Positions 47,178 through 56,574 of a stretch of 64,000 nucleotides of DNA are shown piece after piece. The translations under genes and the position numbers were made by a program. Numbering within the stretch: the first letter of the stretch is position 1; every line of letters starts with the position of its first letter. The DNA is from Mycolicibacterium sp. P9-64 (GTDB lineage Bacteria > Actinomycetota > Actinomycetes > Mycobacteriales > Mycobacteriaceae), in contig NZ_NPKO01000005.1 in assembly GCF_008329605.1 (NCBI RefSeq), positions 1 through 64,000 of the forward strand. Direction: 5' to 3'. The notes beneath the pieces were generated by a model. The model had not been told where the DNA came from, did not search any database, and worked only from the letters and a program-made list of their open reading frames with translations.

Positions 47178-47522
47178 TTAGGGGCTCGAGCTAACCGACG
47201 AGTGTGGGACGACAGGGGGGCCTGCGGCCTGCTGCTCCTCGGAGAGGCCGATGCACTGGCCGGAGTTGCCACCCGTGCAGGGGATGCCGTCGACGGACGG
47301 AAGCCCACCGGGAGACGATTGGAACTCCGGTGAGTTCGGCACCAGTTCGGGCGTGCACGTGCCGGTGAAGGTGTCTTCGGTCTCGCCGTTGGGGCATGCA
47401 GCGACGGACGGTCCCGCGGTGACGGGAGCGGTGAAGGCGGCGACCGCCGGCGCGGCGGCGATCGCGACGGCGAACCCTCCGGCAAGGATCAGTCGTCGTG
47501 CAGAGAACTCAAGGGTCGCCAT
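47178..47522 (-). CDS. Ibp1-like small secreted protein, copy 2
   Basis: A 114-residue paralogue of the preceding gene. Signal MATLEFSARRLILAGGFAVAIAAAPAVAAF, then VAACPNGETEDTFTGTCTPELVPNSP and GIPCTGGNSGQCIGLSEE. The ATG at 47522 is preferred to GTG 47528, as it matches the start of copy 1. The gap 47029-47177 between the two contains no gene. The pair shares promoter-proximal sequence, evidence of tandem duplication. Localisation outside the cell is likely; role unknown. Confidence 0.75.
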   Translation of the reverse strand: MATLEFSARRLILAGGFAVAIAAAPAVAAFTAPVTAGPSVAACPNGETEDTFTGTCTPELVPNSPEFQSSPGGLPSVDGIPCTGGNSGQCIGLSEEQQAAGPPVVPHSSVSSSP

Positions 47523-47747
47523 CGTCACGCTTTCTGTTGTATTGACCGACTCGACGCGGAATGGCCTGTTTGCCAGCCGATTACCCCCTCGAGAATACGC
47601 TCAGAGCGGCCGCAACATCGATTGATCACGACGAGAAATGGTGCGCGCGTGCCGTTTCTGTGAGTCGTCTGCCAGCCCTCTGTGCCGTTGCTGATCGAAT
47701 GCTGGCCGGATTCCGCTCGTGCCGGACGTACGGCGTGGTTCGATGAC

Positions 47748-47761
47748 GAGAACGTGTTCTA
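47748..47761. promoter_or_regulatory. KstR operator upstream of the SDR gene at 47800
   Basis: GAGAACGTGTTCTA differs from TNNAACNNGTTNNA only at the first base and is a near palindrome. A -10-like TAGTTT follows at 47760-47765. It puts an SDR outside the contiguous sterol locus under cholesterol control. Confidence 0.78.
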
Positions 47762-47799
47762 GTTTTGATGAACTTGTCGGACTACCCGAAGGGAAAGCC

Positions 47800-48639
47800 G
47801 TGCAGCTTTCGTTGGCGGATCAGACCATCCTCGTCACTGGCGGGGGCAGCGGAATCGGGAAGGGCGTCGCGGCGGCGGTGGTGGCTGCCGGCGGGAACGC
47901 GATGATCGTCGGGCGCAATGCCGACCGGCTGGCCGCCGCCGTCGACGAGATCACCGCTGCGGCAGGAGACGGGGCCGGGTCGGTGCGGTACGAGCCTGCC
48001 GACGTGACGAACGAGGACGAGGTCGGCGCGGTCGTGGAGGCCGCCACCGCCTGGCACGGCCGATTGCACGGCGTCGTGCACTGCGCAGGCGGATCGGAGA
48101 CCATCGGACCGATCACCCAGGTCGACTCCGACGCCTGGCGGCGCACCGTCGACCTCAACGTCAACGGAAGCATGTACGTGCTCAAGCACAGTGCGCGCGA
48201 GTTGGTGCGTGGCGGGGGCGGCTCGTTCGTCGGCATCTCGTCGATCGCGGCGAGCAACACCCACCGCTGGTTCGGTGCGTACGGCGTGAGCAAGTCCGCG
48301 CTCGACCATCTGATGATGCTGGCGGCAGACGAACTCGGCGCCTCCTGGGTCAGGGTGAACTGCATCCGCCCCGGCCTCATCCGCACGGATCTCGTTGCAC
48401 CCATTCTGGATTCGCCAGAGATTAGCGGCGACTACGCCAGTTGCACGCCGTTGCCGCGCCCCGGTGAAGTGGACGACATCGCCAACGCCGCGGTGTTCCT
48501 GCTCAGTGACCTGTCGAGCTGGATCACAGGCCAGCTCATCAACGTCGACGGCGGGCACGGCCTGCGACGTGGCCCCGACATGTCGGCGATGCTGGGTCCC
48601 GTCTTCGGTGCGGACGCCCTGCGCGGCGTGGTCGGCTAG
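47800..48639 (+). CDS. Short-chain dehydrogenase/reductase with a KstR box
   Basis: A 279-residue SDR starting VQLSLADQTILVTGGGSGIGKG. The nucleotide site is TGGGSGIGKG, catalytic Ser in ISSIAASNTHRW and Tyr/Lys in FGAYGVSKSALDH; CIRPGLIRTDLVAPIL and QLINVDGGHGLRRGPDM are the C-terminal SDR parts. The GTG at 47800 has GAAGGGAAAG just upstream; further upstream in-frame sequence goes through the KstR box. The operator suggests a substrate from sterol or bile-acid ring degradation, like other KstR-regulon SDRs, but the exact one is not identifiable. Confidence 0.85.
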   Translation: MQLSLADQTILVTGGGSGIGKGVAAAVVAAGGNAMIVGRNADRLAAAVDEITAAAGDGAGSVRYEPADVTNEDEVGAVVEAATAWHGRLHGVVHCAGGSETIGPITQVDSDAWRRTVDLNVNGSMYVLKHSARELVRGGGGSFVGISSIAASNTHRWFGAYGVSKSALDHLMMLAADELGASWVRVNCIRPGLIRTDLVAPILDSPEISGDYASCTPLPRPGEVDDIANAAVFLLSDLSSWITGQLINVDGGHGLRRGPDMSAMLGPVFGADALRGVVG

Positions 48640-48660
48640 GCGCGGACGGGGGGTGGGCCG

Positions 48661-49017
48661 TTACTTGGGCGTCTTGTCGCGGCAGTAGGCGTACACGGCG
48701 ACGCCTGCGAATGCGGTGACCTTGTCCACCGGCCAATCAGTGGCGTTCTTCACGTGGAGCAACGCATCGTTGACGCTGCCGCCGCGGTGTAGCAGGTCGC
48801 AGGTGGAGTGCGCCAGATCGATGGCTTCCTGGTCGGACTTGGCCCGGACGCCCTTCTGCTGGATTGCGTTCAGAAATGCCTTGTCGAGCTGTTCTGCCTG
48901 CTGAGATGCCTGATCTGACTGGGGATCGGCGTGCGCGGGGATGGCGACCACCGTGGTCGAACCGGTGCCGATGCCGATGGCCATGACGACCGCGGCCGCG
49001 ATGCTCTTTGATCTCAT
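48661..49017 (-). CDS. DUF732 secreted protein
   Basis: A 118-residue exported protein. Signal peptide MRSKSIAAAVVMAIGIGTGSTTVV with cleavage around PAHA-DP. The mature DUF732 domain has FLNAIQQKGVRAKSDQEAIDLAHSTCDLLHRGG and VTAFAGVAVYAYCRDKTPK; the two Cys (in STCD and YCRD) probably make a disulfide. DUF732 proteins are numerous in mycobacteria with no known function. 21 bases separate it from the convergent SDR stop. Confidence 0.88.
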   Translation of the reverse strand: MRSKSIAAAVVMAIGIGTGSTTVVAIPAHADPQSDQASQQAEQLDKAFLNAIQQKGVRAKSDQEAIDLAHSTCDLLHRGGSVNDALLHVKNATDWPVDKVTAFAGVAVYAYCRDKTPK

Positions 49018-49101
49018 CTGTCTCCCATGTCACGGACAACGCGAGTCACAACAGTACGGCAGCAAACCGCACAGTGAGTATCGAAGCAGGTCCATCTGGT
49101 G

Positions 49102-50256
49102 TTACTCGGTGGGCCCGCGAAGTCCCGGCTCGGAGCGAACGTCGTGGTGAATTCGGGTGCCGACCTCGGCGAGTGGACGGCCGCCGCCACCCCAGCGCCT
49201 CGCGATGATCTCCGCCACGATCGACACCGCCGTCTCCTCGGGTGTGCGGGCGCCGAGGTCCAGCCCGATGGGGCTGGCCAGCACGCTGGTCTCAGCCGGC
49301 GTCAGCCCCATCTCGTGCAGACGGTCGAGGCGATCCAGGTGCGTCTGGCGAGACCCCATCGCGCCGATGTAGCCGACCCGCGGCAGGCGCAGCGCCACCT
49401 CGAGCACCGGCACGTCGAACTTGGGGTCGTGGGTGAGCACGCAGATCACGGTGCGGGCATCGATCGCGCCGACCGCCTGCTGACCGGCCAGGTAGCGGTC
49501 GGGCCAGTCGACGACGACCTCGTCGGCGGCGGGGAAGCGGGCTGGCGTCGCGAAGACCGGGCGGGCGTCGCAGACCGTCACCCGGTAGCCGAGGAGCGCG
49601 GCCTGGCGGGTCAGCGCCGCGGCGAAGTCGATGGCGCCGAAGACGATCATCCTCGGCCGGGGTGCATGGCTGGCGACGAAGACCTCCATGCCCTCACCCT
49701 GGCGTTCGCCGTCGGGGCCGTAGGTGAGGACGGCGGTACACCCGGAGGCGAGCAGGCCGCGCCCGTCGTCGGCGACGGCGTCGTCCGCGCGGGCCGAACC
49801 GAGCGAACCAGAGGTGGCCGACTCATCGATGACCATTCGCCTTCCGACCCATTGGGGATCGGGGTGGGCGATGACGGTGGCCACCGCCGTCGGGCGGTGC
49901 AGGGCGATGTCGTTGGCCACCGCGCCCAACTGTGGGAACGTCTGGCGGGACACCGGCTCGGCGAAGATGTCGATGATGCCGCCGCAGGTCAGGCCGACGG
50001 CGAAGGCGTCGTCATCGGTGATGCCGTAGCGCTGCAGCCGTGGCCGTCCAGTCAGCACGACCTCGCCTGCCAGCTCGTACACCGCGGCCTCGACACAACC
50101 GCCGGACACCGAACCCGCAACCGAACCGTCGGGGGACAACACCATGGCTGCCCCTGCCGAGCGCGGCGCCGACTTGATGGTGCGCACGACCGTGGCCAGG
50201 CCTGCCGTACCACCGGCACTCCAGATCGAGATCAGCTCGTCGAGTACGTCACGCAC
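49102..50256 (-). CDS. XdhC/CoxI-family protein
   Basis: A 384-residue XdhC/CoxI family protein. N-terminal XdhC domain with [24 protein letters not shown] and [19 protein letters not shown], then the [20 protein letters not shown] patch; C-terminal Rossmann domain [33 protein letters not shown] and [18 protein letters not shown]. XdhC inserts or sulfurates the molybdenum cofactor of xanthine/CO-dehydrogenase-type enzymes. No such hydroxylase lies here, so the target enzyme is elsewhere. GTG 50256 (VRDVLDEL) is chosen; the longer frame upstream is unsupported. Confidence 0.85.
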   Translation of the reverse strand: MRDVLDELISIWSAGGTAGLATVVRTIKSAPRSAGAAMVLSPDGSVAGSVSGGCVEAAVYELAGEVVLTGRPRLQRYGITDDDAFAVGLTCGGIIDIFAEPVSRQTFPQLGAVANDIALHRPTAVATVIAHPDPQWVGRRMVIDESATSGSLGSARADDAVADDGRGLLASGCTAVLTYGPDGERQGEGMEVFVASHAPRPRMIVFGAIDFAAALTRQAALLGYRVTVCDARPVFATPARFPAADEVVVDWPDRYLAGQQAVGAIDARTVICVLTHDPKFDVPVLEVALRLPRVGYIGAMGSRQTHLDRLDRLHEMGLTPAETSVLASPIGLDLGARTPEETAVSIVAEIIARRWGGGGRPLAEVGTRIHHDVRSEPGLRGPTE

Positions 50257-50366
50257 ACCTCGAGTGTAGGTTCGCAACGGCAGGGAGAGGGCCGCTAGAA
50301 GGGGCACCCGCCGCCAGCCTTTGTACTCTCGGTTTAGGGTCACGTTGGCTCGGCGAAGGGACACTA

Positions 50367-51374
50367 GTGAATCTGCCCGTCTTGGGGCCAATGCCGCTGT
50401 CGGCTTTCGCGCACGCGTGGTACTTCCTGTTCCTCATCCCGGTCATCGGTCTTGTCGTGCTCTACCTGGCCGTGCAACGGTCCCGCCGCCACCGGCTGGC
50501 ACGGTTCGCCGACTCGGAGATGATCGAGAGCGTCTCGCCGCTGCGCGCCAGCCGCTGGCGTCACGTGCCCGCGGTGCTGGTCGCGCTCGCCCTGGTGTTC
50601 CTCACCATCGCGATGGCCGGTCCGTCCCTCGACCGCAAGATCCCCCGCAACCGCGCGGTGGTGATGCTCGTCATGGACGTGTCCACGTCCATGGATGCCA
50701 AGGACGTGGCGCCGACCCGGATGAAGGCGGCGCAGGAGGCGGCGAAGAAGTTCGCGACCGACATCACCCCCGGCATCAACCTGGGCTTGATCTCGTATGC
50801 CGCCAACCCCACGATGCTGAGCTCGCCGACCACCAACCACGACGCCACCAAGATCGCCATCGACAAGATGCAGATCTCCGACCGGACCGCCACCGGCGAG
50901 GCGATCTTCGCTGCGCTGCAAGCGATTTCGACAGTAGGTGCGGTGATCGGCGGCGGTGACACCCCGCCCCCCGCCAGGATCATCCTGTTCTCCGACGGCA
51001 AGGAGACCACCCCGTCGAACCCCAACAATCCACGTGGAGCCTTCACCGCGGCGCGTGCCGCGCACGACCAGGGCATCCCCATCTCGACGATCTCGTTCGG
51101 CACCCCCGACGGCACTGTCACCGTCGACGGCAACCAGGTGCCGGTGCCCGTTGACGACACCACGATGAAGCAGGTCGCGCAGCTGTCAGGCGGCACCGCG
51201 TATTCCGCGACCGACCTCAAGCAACTCGAGAAGGTCTACACGACGCTGCAGGATCAGATCGGCTACGAGACGATCAGGGGTGAGGCCAGTGCCGGCTGGC
51301 TGCGGCTGGGCGTAGGCGTGCTTGCCATCGCCGCGATCGCCGCACTTCTGATCAATCGGCGCATGCCGGTCTGA
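50367..51374 (+). CDS. VWA-domain membrane protein (Rv1481-like)
   Basis: A 335-residue membrane protein. Two N-terminal helices (about 15-35 and 65-83) lead to a von Willebrand A domain with the MIDAS sequence [10 protein letters not shown] at about residues 105-114 and [13 protein letters not shown], and end with a C-terminal helix ([19 protein letters not shown]). Length and layout match mycobacterial Rv1481 (from memory), normally next to MoxR1, whose VWA partners are thought to act in protein assembly. Here no MoxR ATPase is next to it. GTG start 50367 ([16 protein letters not shown]). Confidence 0.85.
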   Translation: MNLPVLGPMPLSAFAHAWYFLFLIPVIGLVVLYLAVQRSRRHRLARFADSEMIESVSPLRASRWRHVPAVLVALALVFLTIAMAGPSLDRKIPRNRAVVMLVMDVSTSMDAKDVAPTRMKAAQEAAKKFATDITPGINLGLISYAANPTMLSSPTTNHDATKIAIDKMQISDRTATGEAIFAALQAISTVGAVIGGGDTPPPARIILFSDGKETTPSNPNNPRGAFTAARAAHDQGIPISTISFGTPDGTVTVDGNQVPVPVDDTTMKQVAQLSGGTAYSATDLKQLEKVYTTLQDQIGYETIRGEASAGWLRLGVGVLAIAAIAALLINRRMPV

Positions 51375-51449
51375 GGACGCCGGTTTCGGTGCGTCAGCGG
51401 TGGGGTATTGAATCAGCATCCAATCGTCGGCCGCTGAAGGGACTTCACC

Positions 51450-51716
51450 ATGGTGGATCGCGAGATCGGTGACGTCGAAGATCCGATGGCCACGGTGTTG
51501 GCGACCTTGGGGCTTCTGCTCATGTTCGTCGCGGTGATCAGCCTCGTGATGGGGCTGGCATCACTCGGCCTCGGCGGTCATGTCTTCGGAGTGGTCAGCT
51601 GCGTCATCGCCGTTGTCAGCTTCGTCGGCAGCCTGGCCTGCTTCCTGACCGACGGCAAGCGGCTCGCCGCCGCCGAGGCCGGTCTGCCGTTCCCGAGCAT
51701 GCTGCGCAACCCGTAG
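51450..51716 (+). CDS. Small two-helix membrane protein
   Basis: An 88-residue protein starting MVDREIGDVEDPMATVLATLG. Two hydrophobic helices are clear (about 17-42, TVLATLGLLLMFVAVISLVMGL, and 45-66). ATG follows GAAGGGAC with good spacing. No recognised family; widespread short integral membrane proteins of this kind in mycobacteria have unknown roles. It stands alone between a VWA gene and a DUF1254 gene on the same strand. Confidence 0.7.
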   Translation: MVDREIGDVEDPMATVLATLGLLLMFVAVISLVMGLASLGLGGHVFGVVSCVIAVVSFVGSLACFLTDGKRLAAAEAGLPFPSMLRNP

Positions 51717-51773
51717 GCGAAGACCGCCGATCGACGGCACCCGTCGCTCACGTTCGCCGAGTAGCGTGCGGGC

Positions 51774-52727
51774 ATGGCCGAGCCGACAAAGGTGACCCCC
51801 GACAACTTCATCAGGGCGGAGTCCGACCTCTATTTCAGTCACATCGTGAGCGACAACGGGTTTGGGCACTTCAAGCACACCCGTGAACTCGCGCCGGTGG
51901 ACAACCAACTGGTCATCCGGCAGAACCGAGACACGCTCTACTCGGCGGCGGTGTTCGACCTCGACGGCGGCCCCGTCACCGTCACGACACCCGACGCTGG
52001 AACCCGATTCCTCTCGCTGCAGATCATCACCGAGGATCACTACGTGCCGGAGGTCGTCTACGGCCAGGCAAGGCGCACCCTGACCCGCGATGGCGTCGGG
52101 ACCCGTTACGTCGCACTTGCCGTGCGCATCCTGGTCGACCCCGCCGATCCCGCAGACCTCGACGCCGTGCACGCGTTGCAGGACGCCATCACCGTCGAGC
52201 AGGCGCAAGCGGGCAGCTTCGAGATACCCGAATGGGATGCGCCCAGCCAGAAGGTCGTGCGCGATGCGCTAGTGCAACTCGCGACCACGCTGCCCGACAC
52301 CGTGGGGATGTTCGGCACGAAGGACACCACCGATCCGGTGCGCAGGCTGATCGGTGCGGCGAACGCGTGGGGCGGAAACCCCGAACGCGACGCGTTCTAT
52401 CTGACCGTCGTCCCTGCTCGCAACGACGGCGCGACGCCGTACCAGGTGGTGCTGCGCGACGTCCCCGTCGACGGCTTCTGGTCGGTGACCGTCTACAACG
52501 AAGCGGGCTACTTCACCCCGAACGCCGTTGGCGTCCATTCGCTCAACAACCTGACTGCCACGCCGTCCGATGACGGGTCGATCGTGATCCGGTTCGGCGG
52601 CCCCGACGACCTGCCCAACTACATCCCGGTCGTACCGGGCTGGAACTACACCGTGCGCCTGTACCGGCCGCGCGCGGCAATTCTGAACGGGGAGTGGACG
52701 TTTCCCGCCGCGGAGGTAGCCGAGTAG
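51774..52727 (+). CDS. DUF1254/DUF1214 protein
   Basis: A 317-residue protein with a DUF1254 N-terminal domain (LVIRQNRDTLYSAAVFDLDGGPV, SLQIITEDHYVPEVVYGQ) and a DUF1214 C-terminal domain (YNEAGYFTPNAVGVHSLNNL, PVVPGWNYTVRLYRPRAAILNGEWTFP). No signal peptide is seen although many relatives are exported. The DUF1214 domain ends with a conserved WNYTVRLYRP segment. Biochemistry is unknown. ATG 51774. It precedes the furA promoter. Confidence 0.85.
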   Translation: MAEPTKVTPDNFIRAESDLYFSHIVSDNGFGHFKHTRELAPVDNQLVIRQNRDTLYSAAVFDLDGGPVTVTTPDAGTRFLSLQIITEDHYVPEVVYGQARRTLTRDGVGTRYVALAVRILVDPADPADLDAVHALQDAITVEQAQAGSFEIPEWDAPSQKVVRDALVQLATTLPDTVGMFGTKDTTDPVRRLIGAANAWGGNPERDAFYLTVVPARNDGATPYQVVLRDVPVDGFWSVTVYNEAGYFTPNAVGVHSLNNLTATPSDDGSIVIRFGGPDDLPNYIPVVPGWNYTVRLYRPRAAILNGEWTFPAAEVAE

Positions 52728-52756
52728 GAACGCGGAAACACGCCGCAAATGAATTC

Positions 52757-52785
52757 TTGACTGATTCCAGAAAAGGCGCAAGACT
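52757..52785 (+). promoter_or_regulatory. furA promoter with FurA-operator-like sequence, probably leaderless
   Basis: -35 TTGACT (52757-52762) and -10 AAGACT (52780-52785) are 17 bases apart. The surrounding AT-rich TTCTTGACTGATTCCAG tract resembles the known mycobacterial furA operator that overlaps the -35 (established for M. smegmatis and M. tuberculosis furA). The GTG at 52793 is seven bases after the -10 with no ribosome site, so the message is likely leaderless. Confidence 0.75.
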
Positions 52786-52792
52786 ACGTGGC

Positions 52793-53224
52793 GTGGATGC
52801 GACCGCGGACTTCAGGGAGATGCTTCAGGCGTCTGCCCTGCGCGTGACCCGTCCGCGCGTGGCGGTCCTGAGCGCGGTGTACACGCTGCCGCACGCCGAT
52901 ACCGACACGATCATCCGCGCCGTCCGCGGTGACCTGCCCGACGTGTCGCACCAGACTGTCTACGACTCGCTCAACGTGTTGACGGCCGCGGGCCTGGTGC
53001 GGCGCATCCAGCCATCGGGGTCGGTCGCACGTTACGAATCGCGGGTCGGGGACAACCATCACCACGTCGTGTGCCGGGTGTGCGGTGTCATCGCCGACGT
53101 CGACTGCGCCGTCGGCGATGCGCCATGCCTGACGGCTTCCGATGCGAACGGATTCTCGATCGACGAGGCCGAGGTCATCTACTGGGGCACATGCCCCGAT
53201 TGCTCAAGCGTTCGAAGTTCTTAG
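52793..53224 (+). CDS. furA: Ferric uptake regulator FurA
   Basis: A 143-residue Fur-family repressor starting [26 protein letters not shown]. Winged helix with [40 protein letters not shown]; metal/redox region [29 protein letters not shown] with HHH and CxxC motifs; second Cys pair CPDCSS. FurA represses furA-katG and responds to oxidants and iron. Forty bases separate it from katG on the same strand, typical mycobacterial furA-katG. Start GTG 52793 follows the promoter at seven bases. Confidence 0.94.
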   Translation: MDATADFREMLQASALRVTRPRVAVLSAVYTLPHADTDTIIRAVRGDLPDVSHQTVYDSLNVLTAAGLVRRIQPSGSVARYESRVGDNHHHVVCRVCGVIADVDCAVGDAPCLTASDANGFSIDEAEVIYWGTCPDCSSVRSS

Positions 53225-53264
53225 AACACAGCCCGTTAGTTCACCAACCCCTGGAAGGAATGTT

Positions 53265-55442
53265 GTGTCCGATAGCGAAAACCCAGCAATCGATTCGCCG
53301 AAGCCAAAGGCGCATGCACCGCTGAGGAACCAGGACTGGTGGCCCGACCAGATCGACTTGTCGGTCCTGCATTCGCAGTCACCGAAGGGCAACCCCCTTG
53401 GTGAGGACTTCGACTACGCAAAGGAATTCGCGAAGCTCGACGTCGACGCCCTCAAGGCCGACGTCATCTCGTTGATCACCACCTCGCAGGACTGGTGGCC
53501 TGCCGACTACGGCAGCTACGCCGGCCTGTTCATCCGGATGAGCTGGCATGCCGCAGGCACCTACCGCACGTTCGACGGCCGCGGTGGCGCAGGCCAGGGC
53601 ATGCAGCGCTTCGCTCCGGTCAACAGCTGGCCCGACAACGCCAACCTCGACAAGGCGCGTCGCCTGCTGTGGCCGGTCAAGCAGAAGTACGGCAACAAGA
53701 TCTCGTGGGCCGACCTGCTGGTGTTCGCGGGCAACGCCGCGCTGGAGTCGGCCGGCTTCGAGCCGTTCGGGTTCGGCTTCGGTCGTCCCGACTTCTGGGA
53801 GCCCGAAGAGGTCATCTTCGGCGAGGAAGACGAGTGGATGGGCACCGACAAGCGCTACGCAGGCACCAATGCCTCCGCGCGGCAGCTCGAGGAGCGCTAC
53901 GGCGCCACCACCATGGGTCTGATCTACGTGAATCCCGAAGGCCCAGAGGCCAACCCGGATCCGTTGTTGGCCGCGATCGACATCCGCGAGACGTTCGGCA
54001 GGATGGCGATGAACGACGAGGAGACCGCGGCGCTCATCGTCGGCGGCCACACCCTCGGCAAGACCCACGGCGCAGGCGCCGACCCGAACGGCCCCGAGCC
54101 GGAAGGCGCGCCGATCGAACAGCAAGGGCTTGGCTGGAAGTGCCCCTTCGGATCAGGCAACGCAGGCGACACCATCACCAGCGGCCTCGAGGTCGTGTGG
54201 ACGTCGACGCCGACGCAGTGGAGCAACGGCTTCCTGGAGATCCTCTACGGCTACGAGTGGGAGCTGACGAAGAGCCCCGCCGGTGCGTGGCAGTTCGAGG
54301 CCAAGGACGCCGAGGCGATCATCCCGGATCCCTTCGGTGGTGCACCGCGCAAGCCCACGATGCTGGTCACCGACGTTTCGATGCGCGTCGACCCCATCTA
54401 CGGCCCGATCACCCGGCGCTGGCTCGATCACCCCGAGGAGCTCAACGAGGCCTTCGCCAAGGCTTGGTACAAGCTGCTGCACCGCGACCTTGGACCGATC
54501 AGCCGCTACCTCGGGCCGTGGATCGCCCCAGAGCAGCTGTGGCAGGACCCGGTGCCTGCCGTCGACGGCCCGCTGATCGACGCGGCGGACATCAAGGCAC
54601 TCAAGGCCAAGGTGCTCGACTCCGGCCTCTCGGTTCAGCAGCTCGTCAACACCGCCTGGTCGGCGGCGGCAAGCTTCCGCAAGACCGACAAGCGCGGCGG
54701 TGCGAACGGTGCGCGCCTGCGCCTCGAGCCGCAGAAGAGCTGGGAGGCCAACGAGCCCTCCGAGCTGGCGAAGGTGCTGCCCGTCCTCGAGAAGATCCAG
54801 CAGGACTTCAATGGTGCTGGTGGCAAGTCGGTTTCGCTTGCCGACCTGATCGTGCTCGCCGGTGCGGCAGCGGTCGAGAAGGCCGCCAAGGACGGCGGTG
54901 TCGACATCGAGGTGCCGTTCACGCCGGGGCGTACCGATGCGTCGCAGGAGAACACGGACGTCGAGTCGTTCGGGCTGCTTGAGCCGCGGGCTGACGGGTT
55001 CCGCAACTACGTCAGGGCCGGCGAGAAGCTGCCCCTGGAGAAGCTGCTGCTCGAGAAGGCGTACTTCCTCAACGTCACCGCTCCCGAGCTGACGGTGCTG
55101 ATCGGCGGTCTGCGTGCGCTCGGCGCCAACCACGGTGGCACCAAGCACGGCGTGTTCACCGACAAGCCGGGCGTGCTGACCAACGACTTCTTCGTCAACC
55201 TGCTCGACATCGGCACGTCGTGGAAGTCGGGTACCGACGAGAACGTCTACGAGGGCGTCGACCGCGCGTCGGGCAAGACCAAGTGGACGGCCACCGCCAA
55301 CGACCTCGTGTTCGGCTCGCACTCGGTGTTGCGCGCCATCGCCGAGGTGTACGCCCAGGACGACAGCCAGGAGAAGTTCGTCAAGGACTTCGTCGCCGCG
55401 TGGGTGAAGGTCGCCAACAACGACCGGTTCGATCTGGCCTGA
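53265..55442 (+). CDS. katG: Catalase-peroxidase KatG
   Basis: A 725-residue bifunctional catalase-peroxidase starting [17 protein letters not shown] after GGAAGGA (53253-53259). Active site: Arg91, Trp94 and His95 in [11 protein letters not shown], the crosslinking Tyr221 and Met247 ([20 protein letters not shown]), and the proximal heme ligand His262 ([10 protein letters not shown]). The isoniazid-linked serine (315 in M. tuberculosis) is present as Ser306 in DTITSGLEV. Compared with Mtb KatG there is a short insertion between residues 200 and 217 ([16 protein letters not shown]). A terminator hairpin follows at 55466. Confidence 0.96.
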   Translation: MSDSENPAIDSPKPKAHAPLRNQDWWPDQIDLSVLHSQSPKGNPLGEDFDYAKEFAKLDVDALKADVISLITTSQDWWPADYGSYAGLFIRMSWHAAGTYRTFDGRGGAGQGMQRFAPVNSWPDNANLDKARRLLWPVKQKYGNKISWADLLVFAGNAALESAGFEPFGFGFGRPDFWEPEEVIFGEEDEWMGTDKRYAGTNASARQLEERYGATTMGLIYVNPEGPEANPDPLLAAIDIRETFGRMAMNDEETAALIVGGHTLGKTHGAGADPNGPEPEGAPIEQQGLGWKCPFGSGNAGDTITSGLEVVWTSTPTQWSNGFLEILYGYEWELTKSPAGAWQFEAKDAEAIIPDPFGGAPRKPTMLVTDVSMRVDPIYGPITRRWLDHPEELNEAFAKAWYKLLHRDLGPISRYLGPWIAPEQLWQDPVPAVDGPLIDAADIKALKAKVLDSGLSVQQLVNTAWSAAASFRKTDKRGGANGARLRLEPQKSWEANEPSELAKVLPVLEKIQQDFNGAGGKSVSLADLIVLAGAAAVEKAAKDGGVDIEVPFTPGRTDASQENTDVESFGLLEPRADGFRNYVRAGEKLPLEKLLLEKAYFLNVTAPELTVLIGGLRALGANHGGTKHGVFTDKPGVLTNDFFVNLLDIGTSWKSGTDENVYEGVDRASGKTKWTATANDLVFGSHSVLRAIAEVYAQDDSQEKFVKDFVAAWVKVANNDRFDLA

Positions 55443-55465
55443 ACCGGCCGGATCAGCTGAAATCG

Positions 55466-55495
55466 GCACCCCGCGACCAATGGGTCGCGGGGTGC
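55466..55495 (+). terminator. Hairpin terminator after katG
   Basis: GCACCCCGCGACC (55466-55478) and GGTCGCGGGGTGC (55483-55495) form a perfect 13-base-pair stem with loop AATG, 23 bases after the stop. There is no T tract, as is usual for mycobacterial terminators. Confidence 0.8.
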
Positions 55496-55504
55496 TGTGC
55501 TGGG

Positions 55505-55521
55505 GCGAGCGAAGCGACGGG
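55505..55521 (+). repeat. GCGAGCGAAGCGACGGG short dispersed repeat
   Basis: Identical to copies at 25806-25822 and (minus) 5873-5889. It is flanked by a near duplicate of GGGGTGCTGTGCTG, once before and once after, which looks like a repeated insertion in the tail of the katG terminator. Confidence 0.7.
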
Positions 55522-55634
55522 GTGCTGTGCTGTCTGCCCAAAGTCGGTCTCGAGAAAAGTGAGGGAATCCGAATGGCCGTTCGCTCCTAGCTCGTGAACG
55601 CGGCAGCTGGCCGCGACCGACCAAGGAGCACACC

Positions 55635-56072
55635 ATGACCACCACCCGTCGCATCGCCGCCGCCACCCTCACACTCGGCGCGGGTGCCGCCGCACTCGGA
55701 ATCCTCGCCGCCCCCGCGGCGCAAGCTGCCCCGATGACGTTCGCTCAGGCGTGTACTACCACGCACGGCTGGGTCGCGACCGTCGTCACCGCGGGTATCG
55801 AGGAGTGCCATTGGCAGGACCCGAACACCGGCAACGAGTGGATCAGGAAGAGCCCGATCGGCGCCCCCGCCGTGTCGGCCAGTGGTGCAACTCCGTTCGC
55901 GCAGGCCTGCGTCATCACGCAGGGGTGGAACGCCGTCATCGTCGGCGCAGGCACGGAGCAGTGCCACTGGCAGGATCCGGACGGCAACGAGCACATCGTG
56001 ACGAGCCCGCTACCCAAGAAGCCGCTGCCCCCCGTCAAGGTTCTGCCTCAGGCCCCGCGGACCGCGAACTGA
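55635..56072 (+). CDS. Secreted protein with two internal repeats
   Basis: A 145-residue exported protein: signal peptide MTTTRRIAAATLTLGAGAAA with cleavage around AQA-AP at residue 32. The mature part consists of two copies of about 40 residues (33-75 and 86-126) sharing FAQAC, TxGW, AG-x-E-x-CHWQDP. Each copy has two Cys (40, 58 and 92, 110), so each could form one disulfide. A proline- and lysine-rich tail follows. ATG is behind AAGGAG (about 8 bases). I do not recognise the family. Confidence 0.8.
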   Translation: MTTTRRIAAATLTLGAGAAALGILAAPAAQAAPMTFAQACTTTHGWVATVVTAGIEECHWQDPNTGNEWIRKSPIGAPAVSASGATPFAQACVITQGWNAVIVGAGTEQCHWQDPDGNEHIVTSPLPKKPLPPVKVLPQAPRTAN

Positions 56073-56079
56073 CCGCCGG

Positions 56080-56565
56080 TCAGGGAGTGACCTTCTGCCA
56101 CAGGCAGTTACCGGTCATCTCGATGGAGAACAGCAGAGGCACCACCTGAAGCGAAAGCGGCTGTCCCGGCTCGCCTTCGACGTCTTGCGGCGGACCGGCA
56201 CCGACGCCGGGAATGACGGCGAGCTGCTCAGCACCGCAACGGCTGTCCGGATCGAGGGGAGTGGCCGTCCAGTCGCCCGACTTGATGGCCGCGTTGCGAA
56301 GGCCCTCTCCGTGCAACTTCATCGGAGGACCGAAGCTCACCCACCGATCGCTGATCGGATACGGCGAATCGACGGTCTCCCATTGATAGCCTGCGGGCCC
56401 TCCGACGCACGCCAGCGGCGCCGTGCCGTCGGATGGCCACGTCATCGCATCACCGAGATTGGCGCCGCAGGGCAGACCTGGCTGTGGCACAACGGGTTCG
56501 GCGGCAGCCACGGCAGGCAGCGCCACGGCTGCAACGGCAACTGCCGCGACGACAAAACGCAGCAC
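56080..56565 (-). CDS. Secreted protein downstream of the DUF4185 gene
   Basis: A 161-residue exported protein starting VLRFVVAAVAVAAVALPAVAAAEPVV; signal peptide with AAA-EP cleavage. The mature part has PGLPCGANLGDAMTWPSDGTAPLACV, the DSPYPISDRWVSFGPPMKLHG stretch and three later Cys. The GTG follows GGAGG (about 5 bases) and is 9 bases from the DUF4185 gene, so they are co-transcribed. Family not recognised. Seven bases separate its stop from the convergent neighbour. Confidence 0.78.
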   Translation of the reverse strand: MLRFVVAAVAVAAVALPAVAAAEPVVPQPGLPCGANLGDAMTWPSDGTAPLACVGGPAGYQWETVDSPYPISDRWVSFGPPMKLHGEGLRNAAIKSGDWTATPLDPDSRCGAEQLAVIPGVGAGPPQDVEGEPGQPLSLQVVPLLFSIEMTGNCLWQKVTP

Positions 56566-56574
56566 GGCCGCCTC

